A DNA stretch of 35,335 nucleotides, from the NCBI GenBank assembly GCA_035503715.1, contig DATJTE010000200.1, forward strand, positions 1-35,335, read 5' to 3'. Made by a program: the position numbers and the translations under genes. The first letter of the stretch is position 1; every line of letters starts with the position of its first letter. Source of the stretch: OAS926 sp035503715. GTDB taxonomy: Bacteria > Pseudomonadota > Alphaproteobacteria > Rhizobiales > Rhizobiaceae. Positions 7,462 to 15,330 of this stretch are shown here, piece after piece. Below the pieces are notes generated by a model, which worked only from the letters and a program-made list of their open reading frames with translations, ran no database searches and was not told where the DNA came from.

Positions 7462-8316
7462 ATGCCGACAGTTCACCTGGACGACCGCTCGATCATTACC
7501 GTCGAGGGCGAAGACGCCGAGACGTTCCTGCAGAACATCATCACGGCCGACCTGTCACAGCTTCGCGAAGGCGAGGCGCGGCCGAGTGCACTGCTCTCAC
7601 CGCAAGGTAAAATCCTGTTCGATTTCCTGATTTCGCGCGACGGCGACGACCGGTTTCTGCTCGATATCCGCGTGGCGCTGGCCGACGATTTCGTTCGCCG
7701 CCTGACCATGTATAAACTTCGCGCCAAAGCGACGATCTCCAAACAGGATCAGGCCTTTGTCGCCGTTTCATGGGGCGATGATTCAGCGCTTTCGCACATC
7801 GATTCAGGTGTTCGCGACACCCGCTTTCCGTTGGCGCTTGACGTGAGACGCTTCTACAAACTGCCTCTGCCGGCCGCGACCGCGCACGAAAATGCCTGGA
7901 GTGCGCAGCGGATCGAATCCGGTGTCGCCGAGAGCGGTCTCGACTACACCGCCGGCGACGCGTTTCCGCACGATGTGCTGCTCGACGAGAATGGCGGCGT
8001 CGGCTTCAAGAAGGGCTGCTACATCGGCCAGGAGGTCGTGTCGCGCATGCAGCATCGCGGCACGGCGCGCCGGCGGGTGATGATCGCGTCCGGAGCGCTC
8101 CCTCTGCCTGGCACCGAGATCGTCGCCGGTGGAAAGTCGGTCGGCACGCTCGGCACCGTCGTCGCCGGCACCGGCCTCGCGATTGTCCGCATCGACCGCG
8201 TCAAGGACGCCATCGACACCAGCACGCCGATAACGGCGCACGGCGTACGCATCGACCTTCGCATTCCGCCGACGGCAAAGTACCGCTTCCCGGATACGGC
8301 GACGGAGGAAGGCTGA
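7462..8316 (+). CDS. ygfZ: YgfZ/GcvT-domain folate-binding protein (Fe-S cluster helper)
   Basis: A 284-residue member of the YgfZ/IBA57 family, which uses a folate-binding GcvT-like fold to help assembly or repair of 4Fe-4S enzymes. The family signature KGCYIGQE, with the essential Cys, is visible at about residues 191-198, followed by the expected VVSRMQHRGTARRR. The N-terminal part (VEGEDAETFLQNIITADL, then SPQGKILFDFLI) is also typical. Start ATG at 7462 with AAGGC upstream; an in-frame TTG at 7447 is less likely. It is divergent from the dihydroorotase gene, 66 bases apart. Its TGA overlaps the ATG of the HD-hydrolase gene, so the two are coupled. Confidence 0.92.
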   Translation: MPTVHLDDRSIITVEGEDAETFLQNIITADLSQLREGEARPSALLSPQGKILFDFLISRDGDDRFLLDIRVALADDFVRRLTMYKLRAKATISKQDQAFVAVSWGDDSALSHIDSGVRDTRFPLALDVRRFYKLPLPAATAHENAWSAQRIESGVAESGLDYTAGDAFPHDVLLDENGGVGFKKGCYIGQEVVSRMQHRGTARRRVMIASGALPLPGTEIVAGGKSVGTLGTVVAGTGLAIVRIDRVKDAIDTSTPITAHGVRIDLRIPPTAKYRFPDTATEEG

Positions 8317-8927
8317 TGCCCGACATCGCGTCGGGAAAGCCGCGCGCCTGGCAGCGCATGCTGTCCGGCCGGCGGCTCGATCTGCTGGACCCCTCTCCGC
8401 TCGACATCGAGATTTCCGACATTGCCCACGGGCTTGCCCGCGTCGCGCGCTGGAACGGCCAAACGTCGGGTGATCATGCCTTCTCCGTCGCTCAGCATTC
8501 ACTGCTGGTCGAGGCGATTTTTTCGCTCCAATCTCCCGAAGCATTCGCCGACGACCGGCTTGCGGCGCTGCTGCACGATGCACCGGAATATGTGATCGGC
8601 GATATGATCTCGCCGTTCAAGGCGGTGGTCGGCGGCGGCTACAAGGCGGTCGAGGCGCGACTGCAGCGCGCGATCTATTTGCGCTTCAGCCTTCCCGGTG
8701 AACCGAGCGACACGCTCAGGAAGGCGATCAAGCGCGCCGACCAGGTCGCCGCTTATTTCGAGGCGACGGTGCTCGCCGGCTTCTCAACACGCGAGGCGGC
8801 GAAATTCTTCGGCCGGCCGCGCGGACTGTCGCCAGACACGCTAGAGCTCGCTTGCCTGCCGACCGCCAAGGCGCAGAAGGCTTTCCTGAAACGGTTTGTC
8901 GATATCGAGAAAGCGCGCGCCGCCTAG
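8316..8927 (+). CDS. HD-domain hydrolase (YfbR-like nucleotidase family)
   Basis: A 203-residue HD-superfamily phosphohydrolase. The metal-binding residues are seen in VAQHSLLV (His), LLHDAPEY (the His-Asp pair) and KRADQVAAYFE (Asp). The DAPEYVIGDMISPFK stretch is typical of YfbR-like 5'-nucleotidases acting on deoxynucleoside monophosphates. The substrate is inferred from the family. The ATG overlaps the YgfZ stop by one base (TGATG), which fixes the start and implies co-translation. Its stop abuts the stop of the converging TetR gene with no gap. Confidence 0.88.
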   Translation: MPDIASGKPRAWQRMLSGRRLDLLDPSPLDIEISDIAHGLARVARWNGQTSGDHAFSVAQHSLLVEAIFSLQSPEAFADDRLAALLHDAPEYVIGDMISPFKAVVGGGYKAVEARLQRAIYLRFSLPGEPSDTLRKAIKRADQVAAYFEATVLAGFSTREAAKFFGRPRGLSPDTLELACLPTAKAQKAFLKRFVDIEKARAA

Positions 8928-9536
8928 CTATCGGTCCGGCGTGCCTTCGATGCCGGTAACGAGCACGTCGACGAACCGCTCCAGTTCGGCCTTTAGGTTT
9001 GCAGCCGGAATTCCGACGAAGCGGTTCTCGATCGAGATCGTCACGATCCCGTGCACCGCCGAAAACAATGTCCGCGCCCTGACCAGCAGCTCACGTTGCG
9101 CAAGGCCTGGACGCAGCTTCGCCACTGGTTTGACAATCTGTTCGATGAGGACCGCGTTCTCCTGCAGATACCATTCCGGCGTCGGCCGGTCGCCTGCCAT
9201 CCGGTGCTCGAAGATTGCCGCCCAGAGATTCGTGTTCTCGCTGGCGAAGGCCGCGTAAGCCAGCGCCAGCTCCTTCAGCCGCGCGCCCGGATCAGACGCG
9301 CCGGTGCCGCTCGCCATCTGGCCTAGCCTCGCAAGCGTGCGCGCATTCACGCGCAGGATCAGGTCGTCCATGTCCTCGAAGGCATTATAGATCGCGCCCA
9401 GCGCGCATCCGGCGTCTTCGGCAAGATCGCGCGCGCGCAAAGCCGCCAAGCCCGATTTCCCGATCCGCACTTCCGCCGCATCGATCAGACGGCGCTTCAG
9501 ATCTTCCCGCTTCTCTACGCGTCTCCCGGCGGCCAT
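8928..9536 (-). CDS. TetR-family regulator, probable repressor of the PspA-like operon
   Basis: A 202-residue TetR/AcrR regulator. The N-terminal helix-turn-helix is clear: RRLIDAAEVRIGKSGLAALR, then LAEDAGCALGAIYNAFEDMDDL. The ligand domain resembles the TetR_C group with LAYAAFASENTNLWAAIFEHR. The ATG at 9536 has GGAGA upstream; the frame stays open to 9620, but that part would cover the operators. The 106-base gap to the divergent gene at 9643 holds three copies of a TGAAC-N3-GTTCA palindrome, the arrangement of an autoregulated repressor. The inducer is unknown. Confidence 0.93.
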   Translation of the reverse strand: MAAGRRVEKREDLKRRLIDAAEVRIGKSGLAALRARDLAEDAGCALGAIYNAFEDMDDLILRVNARTLARLGQMASGTGASDPGARLKELALAYAAFASENTNLWAAIFEHRMAGDRPTPEWYLQENAVLIEQIVKPVAKLRPGLAQRELLVRARTLFSAVHGIVTISIENRFVGIPAANLKAELERFVDVLVTGIEGTPDR

Positions 9537-9557
9537 TAACCATTCTCCAGCAAATTT

Positions 9558-9626
9558 TGAACACCGTTCATTTTCTTCTTGAACACTGTTCAATTTATGA
9601 TACAACACATTTGTGAACAACGTTCA
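9558..9626. promoter_or_regulatory. Three TetR-type operator palindromes
   Basis: TGAACACCGTTCA (9558-9570), TGAACACTGTTCA (9580-9592) and TGAACAACGTTCA (9614-9626) share perfect TGAAC/GTTCA arms and a three-base centre. The first two start 22 bases apart, about two helical turns, so bound dimers would lie on one face; the third is 34 bases further. TATGAT (9596-9601) lies between sites two and three and could be a -10 box. The sites lie between the divergent TetR and PspA-like genes and very probably bind the TetR protein, repressing both directions. Confidence 0.85.
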
Positions 9627-9642
9627 TACAGGAGACAGCGGG

Positions 9643-10329
9643 ATGTTCAAACAGTTTCTTGCCCTTGTCCGGGGCCATAGCAATGAGGCGGGAGAACGCC
9701 TGATCGATCAAAATGCGCTGGTCATCTTGCGCCAGCAGCTTCGCGACTGTGCCGACGCAATCGCCGCGGCGCGAAAGGCAGTCGCGGTAGCCATCGCTCA
9801 GAACGAGCAGGAAGTTCAGCAGTACAAACGGCTGGTGGAGCGGCTCGGGGATCTCGAAGGCCGCACGGTTATCGCCCTCGGGAAGGGAGAAACCGCCCTC
9901 GCCCGCGAAGCAGCCGAGACGATTGCGCTCCTGGAGGCGGAGAAGGCCATATCCGAGGAAGCGCAGAAGAACTTCACGGTCGAAATCGACCGGCTCAAGC
10001 GGGTGGTCCGCGCGGCGGAAAGCCGTTTGCGCGAACTGGAGCGCGGCCAGCGGTTGGCGACGGCGACTGACAAGACGCAGCGGCTGCGCGAGACCGGCTC
10101 CGGCCTGACGACCCTGAAGGATGCCGAGGAAACCCTCGCTCGGCTCCGTGCCCGCCAGAAGCAGATCGACGGGACGGCGTCGGCGCTGGCCGAAATGGAG
10201 CAGAACGGCAACCCTTCCGCGATCAGCGAAAAGCTCGCGGCCGCCGGCTGCGGCGCACCTTTGACCACCACGGCCGATGCCGTGCTCGAAAGACTGGCGA
10301 AGCGGGTCACACAGCCCGCGACTGCCTGA
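9643..10329 (+). CDS. PspA/IM30-like coiled-coil membrane-stress protein
   Basis: A 228-residue protein, almost all long charged helix with heptad-like patterns, matching the PspA/IM30 (ESCRT-III-like) family that coats and stabilises stressed inner membranes. It begins MFKQFLALVRGHSNEAGERL, the expected amphipathic N-terminus, and has a long coiled coil at about 30-145. The C-terminal part (about 165-228) carries another helix with a Gly-Cys-Gly kink. It has no transmembrane segment. AGGAGA precedes the ATG at 9643. Classic PspA genes are driven by sigma-54 and PspF; here control appears to be by the TetR protein. It is followed by the YiaA/B gene at 69 bases, in one unit. Confidence 0.85.
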   Translation: MFKQFLALVRGHSNEAGERLIDQNALVILRQQLRDCADAIAAARKAVAVAIAQNEQEVQQYKRLVERLGDLEGRTVIALGKGETALAREAAETIALLEAEKAISEEAQKNFTVEIDRLKRVVRAAESRLRELERGQRLATATDKTQRLRETGSGLTTLKDAEETLARLRARQKQIDGTASALAEMEQNGNPSAISEKLAAAGCGAPLTTTADAVLERLAKRVTQPATA

Positions 10330-10398
10330 GCCTTAACCACCAGCATGAACCCTCAAACCTCAATCGTAACCCAACACAAACTTCAAAGGAGACCTGCC

Positions 10399-10686
10399 AT
10401 GTCGAACAACTACTACACCCCGAAGGATTCGGACGCCTGGAAGCTCTTCACCATGGTGAGCTTTGGCATCGCCACCGCGATGATGGCCGGCGGCATCTAC
10501 TTCCTCGATGCGACCTTCGCCGCGAAGGGCTTCTACGCAATGTCGGCAATCATGCTGGTGCACACCTCGATCACGATCACCAAGACGCTGCGCGATGCCG
10601 AGGAATCGAAGCGCTTCATCAACCGGGTCGAGGACGCCAAGACCGAGAAGCTCCTGATGGAAGTCAACCGCACGAACGACATCTGA
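10399..10686 (+). CDS. YiaA/YiaB two-helix membrane protein
   Basis: A 95-residue inner-membrane protein with two helices (about 15-33, FTMVSFGIATAMMAGGIYF, and about 43-60, GFYAMSAIMLVHTSITI) joined by a short loop, then a charged cytoplasmic tail. This is the YiaA/B two-helix domain, of unknown role. The ATG has AAAGGAGA at ideal distance. It sits between the PspA-like gene and a strong terminator, so it is the last gene of the TetR-controlled unit. PspA proteins often work with small membrane partners, and this may be one; that is inference. Confidence 0.87.
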   Translation: MSNNYYTPKDSDAWKLFTMVSFGIATAMMAGGIYFLDATFAAKGFYAMSAIMLVHTSITITKTLRDAEESKRFINRVEDAKTEKLLMEVNRTNDI

Positions 10687-10701
10687 TCGTTGCGGCCAAC
10701 A

Positions 10702-10731
10702 AAAAAGCCGGCGCTCATGCGCCGGCTTTTT
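10702..10731. terminator. Strong bidirectional rho-independent terminator
   Basis: AAAAAGCCGGCGC pairs perfectly with GCGCCGGCTTTTT around a TCAT loop. With A-runs on one side and T-runs on the other it can end transcription both from the PspA-like unit (plus) and from the ATP-grasp gene (minus), whose stops lie 15 and 17 bases away. Confidence 0.92.
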
Positions 10732-10748
10732 GCTTTCCGTGAGCCCGC

Positions 10749-12215
10749 CTATCGCCCCGGCCGTTCGAGGCGGTCGAGGAACCACTGAGTCAGTTTCACC
10801 CAGACCTCGTCCTTCTCGCCCGTGTCCTCGCAACCATGGTCGACGTCGGGATTGTCGTTCACCTCGATGACGAAGACGCCGTCTTTCGTTTCCTTCAAGT
10901 CGACGCCATAAAGCCCGTTGCCGATGCAGCGCGCGGCGCGCACGGCGGTGTCGACCACCAGCTTCGGCGTCTCCTTCAGCTTGAACGTCTTGAAGCCGCC
11001 GACGTCCGGTTTGCCGGTCGCCTTGTGATTGACGACCTGCCAGTGCTTTTTCGCCATCAGATAGTGGACGGCAAACAGCGGCTCGCCGCCCAGCACGCCG
11101 ATGCGCCAGTCGAACTTCGTCGGCAGGAATTTTTGGGCGATCAGCAGGTCGGAGTCTTCCAGCCACAGCGTCGCCAGCGCCTTCAGCTCCGCCAGGTTTT
11201 CCGCCTTCTTCACGCCGCGCGAAAACGCGCTGTCCGGGATTTTCAGCACCAGCGGGAATCCCAGCGTCTGTGCCGCAACCTCGAAGTCGGCCGGGCCGGC
11301 GATCATCACCGTCTGCGGCACCGGTACCTTGTTGAAGGCCATCAGCTCGTTGAGATAGACCTTGTTGGTGCAGCGGATCATCGACAGCGGATCGTCGATG
11401 ACCGGCATGCCTTCCTGCTCTGCGCGGCGCGCGAAACGGTAGGTGTGGTTGGAGATAGACGTCGTCTCGCGGATGAACAGGGCGTCGTACTCGGCCAGTT
11501 TCGCCAGATCTTTCTTCGTGATCGGCTCGACCTCGACGCCCATCTTTTCAGCGATCTTCGCCCAGTAGCGCAGCGATTCGATCTGCGAGGGCGGCATCTG
11601 GTCGTTCGGGTCGACAAGCGTCGCGAAGGTGTAGCGCGCCGGCGTACGCGCCTTGGAGTCGCGCCATTCGCGCCCGGTATAGACATCGAGGCTGGCAAGG
11701 AAACGCTCCTTGTCGTCCTCCTTCATGCGGGCAAGTGGCAGGAAGCCGATCTTGGTGATGAACGCCCATTCGCCATTGTCCTTGATCGAGAGCTCCAGCG
11801 CCGGGGCGCGGAACCAGTCGAACAGCAGTTTGGCGAACTTGTCCCAACCTTTCGCCGGGCCGATGCCGAAGAAGATCGTCACCCGCGTCGGGAACGATCC
11901 GCCCAGATCCTTGCGCGCCTTGTTCAGCGCCTGCTCGAGTTCCGGCAGCGCATGCTCGTAGAGCTTGCGCTCGGAGAGGTCGATCATCGTCTCGACCGTC
12001 GGGATCACCTTGTGGCCGCGCGAGCCCGCGAGCAGCGAGGAATAATAGCCGCGGCTCTGGTAGCTGTAATTGTTGGAAAGGTTGATCACCTTGGGACGTT
12101 GGCCGCGAAACAGCGCCGGATGCGCCAGATACTCGCGGTTGGTGATGATCTTGTGTGGCGTGTCGACCTGATCGAGGTCGCTCGTGCGTCCGGTAAGGAT
12201 GACCCAGGAAGCCAT
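10749..12215 (-). CDS. RimK-type ATP-grasp ligase with N-terminal RLAN domain
   Basis: A 488-residue ATP-dependent amide ligase. Residues about 1-150 (from VILTGRTSDLDQ through LINLSNNYSYQSRGYYSSLLA-like sequence) match the RimK-like N-terminal domain named RLAN. About 215-488 is an ATP-grasp core with FIRETTSISNHTYRFARRAE, the ATP-binding Lys in FPLVLKIPDSAFSRGV, and the Mg-binding end GVFVIEVNDNPDVDHG. RimK relatives add amino acids to proteins or small molecules; the acceptor here is unknown. It is divergent, with only 36 bases between, from a C39-like peptidase, and a GNAT gene follows, a grouping I recall from published surveys of amidoligases. The Shine-Dalgarno is weak. Confidence 0.9.
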   Translation of the reverse strand: MASWVILTGRTSDLDQVDTPHKIITNREYLAHPALFRGQRPKVINLSNNYSYQSRGYYSSLLAGSRGHKVIPTVETMIDLSERKLYEHALPELEQALNKARKDLGGSFPTRVTIFFGIGPAKGWDKFAKLLFDWFRAPALELSIKDNGEWAFITKIGFLPLARMKEDDKERFLASLDVYTGREWRDSKARTPARYTFATLVDPNDQMPPSQIESLRYWAKIAEKMGVEVEPITKKDLAKLAEYDALFIRETTSISNHTYRFARRAEQEGMPVIDDPLSMIRCTNKVYLNELMAFNKVPVPQTVMIAGPADFEVAAQTLGFPLVLKIPDSAFSRGVKKAENLAELKALATLWLEDSDLLIAQKFLPTKFDWRIGVLGGEPLFAVHYLMAKKHWQVVNHKATGKPDVGGFKTFKLKETPKLVVDTAVRAARCIGNGLYGVDLKETKDGVFVIEVNDNPDVDHGCEDTGEKDEVWVKLTQWFLDRLERPGR

Positions 12216-12251
12216 AGCTGTTATTCTGAGGACCCCAATCTGGACCTGACA

Positions 12252-12842
12252 ATGTCACAGGCACTCGATTTCACGTGTGGGCCCGCGGCGCTCATTCGTT
12301 TTCTGAACTGGCGAGGGTCTAGCATAGCTAATAACCTTGGCAACCAAATCCGCATCTGGCGTACAGCCAATACCGTGTACATGGGACAGGGTCCTGCTGG
12401 ATGTGATGCCGCTGGGCTCGTCAAGGCTGCCGAGGAATTCGGCGAAAGCGCGAACCTTCTGCGTACCAAACCGGACTTCAGTTTTGCCTCGACAGTGCGT
12501 GACCATGAACGCAGGGCCGTAATCCGTCTCGCCGAAAGGGAGCACCTCGCATTCGCCAACGGGCTTGGCCGCGTTTGTGTCTGCAAGGACATGCGGGAAG
12601 CGCTTGCGATCGTCGGGCATCGGCCAATGCTGCTGCTCTGCAGCATGCGCGCGTACTCGATGTCCAACGTCCATCATTGGATCGCATGCCGGCCGCGCGG
12701 CAAAGGAAGCGAGCTCTACGACCCCTCGACAGGTCAATATGAGGCCGCCCTCGACCAGGCTTTCTTCAAAAATATTACCGAGAAAGGGATCGAAACTGCC
12801 TTGCAAGCTTATTCGAAGTATTTCATCGATATCATATACTAA
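12252..12842 (+). CDS. C39-like cysteine peptidase (stand-alone)
   Basis: A 196-residue papain-fold protein. The catalytic Cys9 is in DFTCGPAAL, the His in VHHWIAC (141/142) and the Asp in LYDPSTG (157), giving a full Cys-His-Asp triad. The QIRIWRTANTVYMGQGPAGCDAAGL block resembles the C39-like domain that in gammaproteobacteria I recall fused to a GNAT domain. It lacks an ABC transporter part and signal peptide, so it acts in the cytoplasm. The ATG at 12252 has no clear ribosome-binding site; the open frame runs further upstream, but there it only mirrors the ATP-grasp gene. GC is lower than in the ATP-grasp gene. Its 3' end overlaps the converging GNAT gene by 11 bases. Confidence 0.82.
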   Translation: MSQALDFTCGPAALIRFLNWRGSSIANNLGNQIRIWRTANTVYMGQGPAGCDAAGLVKAAEEFGESANLLRTKPDFSFASTVRDHERRAVIRLAEREHLAFANGLGRVCVCKDMREALAIVGHRPMLLLCSMRAYSMSNVHHWIACRPRGKGSELYDPSTGQYEAALDQAFFKNITEKGIETALQAYSKYFIDIIY

Positions 12843-13290
12843 GCGGATTCTTAAGGTATTTTAAGCAGGCAGCGCCATCGGGATAGTAATTCTCGACCCT
12901 GCGATAGGGGTGGTAGCCAATTTTGCTATACCGAGCCTTGAGCTTCTCGTTATCCTCGCGAACTTCACATTGTACGCCCAGGCCGCGCCTGCGCGCCTCT
13001 TGCTCAATGGCTTCGAACAGCAGTTTGCCGATGTCGCCGCGTTGAGCGTCAGGCGCGACGGCGAGCGAGTAAAATCGAATTGACTTACGCTGTCCGTGCA
13101 AGAAGCCAAGTGCATACCCTAAAGGGGAGCGGTTGCTGTCGACTCCAACGATCAGCACCGAATTCGGACTCGTCACGTGATAGCGAAACTGCCTCGGTGA
13201 CATAGCTGTGTACAGGCGTGGATCGAAGCAGGCATGCTCAACCTCGACGAGGCGATCGACGTCGCTCTCGATAGCGCGTCGGAGTTTCAT
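12832..13290 (-). CDS. RimI-like GNAT acetyltransferase
   Basis: A 152-residue GNAT enzyme, transferring an acetyl or similar group from acyl-CoA to an amine. The acetyl-CoA loop is visible as VAPDAQRGDIGKLL (about 78-91), with the preceding strand RFYSLAV and the following CEVREDNEKLKARYSKIGY, as in RimI-type N-terminal acetyltransferases. The start at 13290 is firmly placed: its ATG overlaps the TGA of the upstream membrane-protein gene (ATGA) and has GGTGGAG upstream. Starts at 13305 and 13323 are less likely. The 3' end overlaps the C39-like gene tail to tail. It probably acts on the same unknown substrate as the ATP-grasp ligase and peptidase. Confidence 0.88.
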   Translation of the reverse strand: MKLRRAIESDVDRLVEVEHACFDPRLYTAMSPRQFRYHVTSPNSVLIVGVDSNRSPLGYALGFLHGQRKSIRFYSLAVAPDAQRGDIGKLLFEAIEQEARRRGLGVQCEVREDNEKLKARYSKIGYHPYRRVENYYPDGAACLKYLKNPLSI

Positions 13291-14429
13291 CTTGAACTCC
13301 ACCATTTTGCGGCGAGATAACAAAGACCTGCCATCACTAGCGAAGCAGCGAACGGCACGCCCCTCCCCCAGAAATAGTCCTTCTGAACCGTCTCCGGCAG
13401 GAGATCACGGACGATCGGATAGACCTGCACGATGGCGATGCCTCCAAGCAGGAATTGCACCACCGTTTCATATCGTGTGGTGATCTCGCGCTGAACGTCC
13501 TCAGCGTTGTCGATAAAGAAGGTCGAGATCCGTTCCATCTTACTGGTTAGACCCTCGGCATCGAGCACCTTCCAACATTCGGAGTAGATCGCTTCGTCGA
13601 AGCCGTGGGTGCAGATATTGAAAGGGTCGAACAGGTTTATTCGACGCGCATTATGGTTGTAGGTGTCGACATAACTACGAAGCTCGGTGGCCAATTGCCG
13701 GCCGCTGAGCTTTCGATGGCTGGAGGGTTGAGTGCGCGACAGTTCAGAAAAATCTTCGATTGAGGTGGCGTAATACACCCAGAAGATCACCCAGAGCGCG
13801 ACAACGCGCTCCGCCGAATATTCGGTTCCAGCCTTGCTCCGGATTAGACACGTCGAGCCTGTAGAACCCACCTCATGGAGCAGATCGTAGTCTTCAAGCG
13901 TGTCCGAAGTTATCTTCCCAGCCTTGCTGTACGCATTGCACAGCGCAAGGTAAGAATCTCTCTTTTCGAAATCCGTAAAGGCGTGGTCGTAGCCGACCAG
14001 CACATTTATGGAAAAGCTCCAGGTCAGCGTTGCGCCGCTCACCGCTTGCCTCAGCGCTCCCTCCAGTCTCTCAATCTTGAGGTCACAGAGTTCCCGATAG
14101 AGCAGGTACGTTTCCTGCTCGTCGAGCCGGTCAAGCGGCGACTCGAGGAAGAGTACTAACGCGCCGAACCGCGCATCCAGCAGGATCATATGGCAGCTCT
14201 CGGCGTCAAAGAGGTCCGCGCGTCGCTTGCCGTGTATCGCGGCCAACGGAATCGGGTCCGCGACGATAAGTGCATCGCGAAAGGATTTTCTGAACTGCTC
14301 CGGATAATCGTCTCTTTGCGTGCTGTTCCCGGTTTCAGCGCGTTTCGCCAACCCTTCGGCGAGCACTAGATCAGAGTCGCCGTAAAACGGCACGATCATT
14401 ACTATCCGCGGTTTGCCCGAGGCCGGCAT
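13287..14429 (-). CDS. Unrecognised protein with two C-terminal membrane helices
   Basis: A 380-residue protein that I cannot place in a family. About 1-325 is soluble and mostly helical, beginning PRIVMIVPFYGDSDLVLAEG and including a region rich in aromatic and acidic residues (SFSINVLVGYDHAFTDFEKRD). Two hydrophobic helices close the protein, at about 328-350 (VQFLLGGIAIVQVYPIVRDLL) and about 358-376 (VPFAASLVMAGLCYLAAKWW), with a short loop between. A large cytoplasmic domain followed by two C-terminal helices recalls CorA-like and RMD1/YagE-type proteins, but no GMN motif is seen. The ATG has GGGGGAA just upstream. It overlaps the GNAT gene by four bases, so the two are coupled. GC is lower than in neighbouring core genes. 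Confidence 0.75.
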   Translation of the reverse strand: MPASGKPRIVMIVPFYGDSDLVLAEGLAKRAETGNSTQRDDYPEQFRKSFRDALIVADPIPLAAIHGKRRADLFDAESCHMILLDARFGALVLFLESPLDRLDEQETYLLYRELCDLKIERLEGALRQAVSGATLTWSFSINVLVGYDHAFTDFEKRDSYLALCNAYSKAGKITSDTLEDYDLLHEVGSTGSTCLIRSKAGTEYSAERVVALWVIFWVYYATSIEDFSELSRTQPSSHRKLSGRQLATELRSYVDTYNHNARRINLFDPFNICTHGFDEAIYSECWKVLDAEGLTSKMERISTFFIDNAEDVQREITTRYETVVQFLLGGIAIVQVYPIVRDLLPETVQKDYFWGRGVPFAASLVMAGLCYLAAKWWSSR

Positions 14430-14547
14430 GGTTCCCCCGATTACCGGACGATGTCCGGCCAAGCTGCCTGCTCGGAATTCATCACAGCCAGAGTCTGCTG
14501 GCAATAAGAGCGTTACACCTGCGGGGGCCGTTGCAAGAACATGAACC

Positions 14548-15330
14548 TCAGACCTTGAGCCCGGTGACAAGCTGCCGCCATGCGTCGCGCGCGACGGCGT
14601 CTATCCGCTCCTTGGGCAGCACGCCAACGATGGCGCAGCCATAGCCCCGATCCAGCCAGTAGACCGCGGTCGCGCCGTCCTCGGCCTCATACTTGCCCTT
14701 GCTTTTGGTGGTCGATTGGTCGGTCACGTAGACCGACACGCGCTGGCCGTTCTTGTCCTCGTAGAGCAGCAGCGCCGCAGCCCCTTCGCCGTTCGGCAGA
14801 AGCCGGCCGCCGAGCAGTTCAAAACCTTCCTCGCTCAGGTCCGGAATGACCAGCGTCAGGCCAATGCGGTTAGACAGCCAACTGCCGAGATGATCCTTCT
14901 CGGTCGCGGCAACCTCCACCGCATGGCGCCTTTCATTGGAGTATATCTCATGCGCGGCGATGGCGCCTTCGGCCAACTGGTTGCCTTGGCCGTCGCCGGT
15001 TCCGAGCCCTGCCAGGCCGGCGATGTAGCCACCGCTCCCGCCGATCAGCAGAAGTATGGCCGCCGCGATCGCCTGCCACCAGACGGCGGCCCGCCGCCGC
15101 GGTGCCGCGCCATCGGACAGTTGCTCCAGGATCCTGGCTGGCAGCGGCTCGTCCAGCACGCCGGCAAAGGCCGCGCCAAGCATGTCCCGATCGGCTTCGA
15201 AGCGTCCGTTCAGCGCCTTCATGTCCGGATTGGTGTCGAGCCAATGCTGGAAATCGTCGCGCTCGTCGCCGGGAAGCTCCCCGTCGAGGGCCATATGGAT
15301 ATCACGGATGGAGAAATCCCGACGGGTCAT
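14548..15330 (-). CDS. Anti-sigma factor (membrane-anchored)
   Basis: A 260-residue inner-membrane protein. The N-terminal cytoplasmic part (about 1-90: DIHMALDGELPGDERDDFQHWL) has the composition of anti-sigma domains; it lacks the zinc-binding HxxxCxxC motif. One membrane helix is at about 96-116 (WWQAIAAAILLLIGGSGGYIAG), and the remaining C-terminal domain would be periplasmic (YGCAIVGVLPKERIDAVARD near the end). The ATG at 15330 overlaps the sigma-factor stop (ATGA), the standard sigma/anti-sigma pairing. It very likely holds the sigma factor inactive until an envelope signal arrives. Confidence 0.9.
   Translation of the reverse strand: MTRRDFSIRDIHMALDGELPGDERDDFQHWLDTNPDMKALNGRFEADRDMLGAAFAGVLDEPLPARILEQLSDGAAPRRRAAVWWQAIAAAILLLIGGSGGYIAGLAGLGTGDGQGNQLAEGAIAAHEIYSNERRHAVEVAATEKDHLGSWLSNRIGLTLVIPDLSEEGFELLGGRLLPNGEGAAALLLYEDKNGQRVSVYVTDQSTTKSKGKYEAEDGATAVYWLDRGYGCAIVGVLPKERIDAVARDAWRQLVTGLKV

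Noticed and set aside
10836..12251. N-terminal extension of the C39-like frame over the ATP-grasp gene
   Set aside because: The sequence is an antisense shadow of the ligase, rich in His, Arg and Val; the peptidase motifs begin only after the ATG at 12252.
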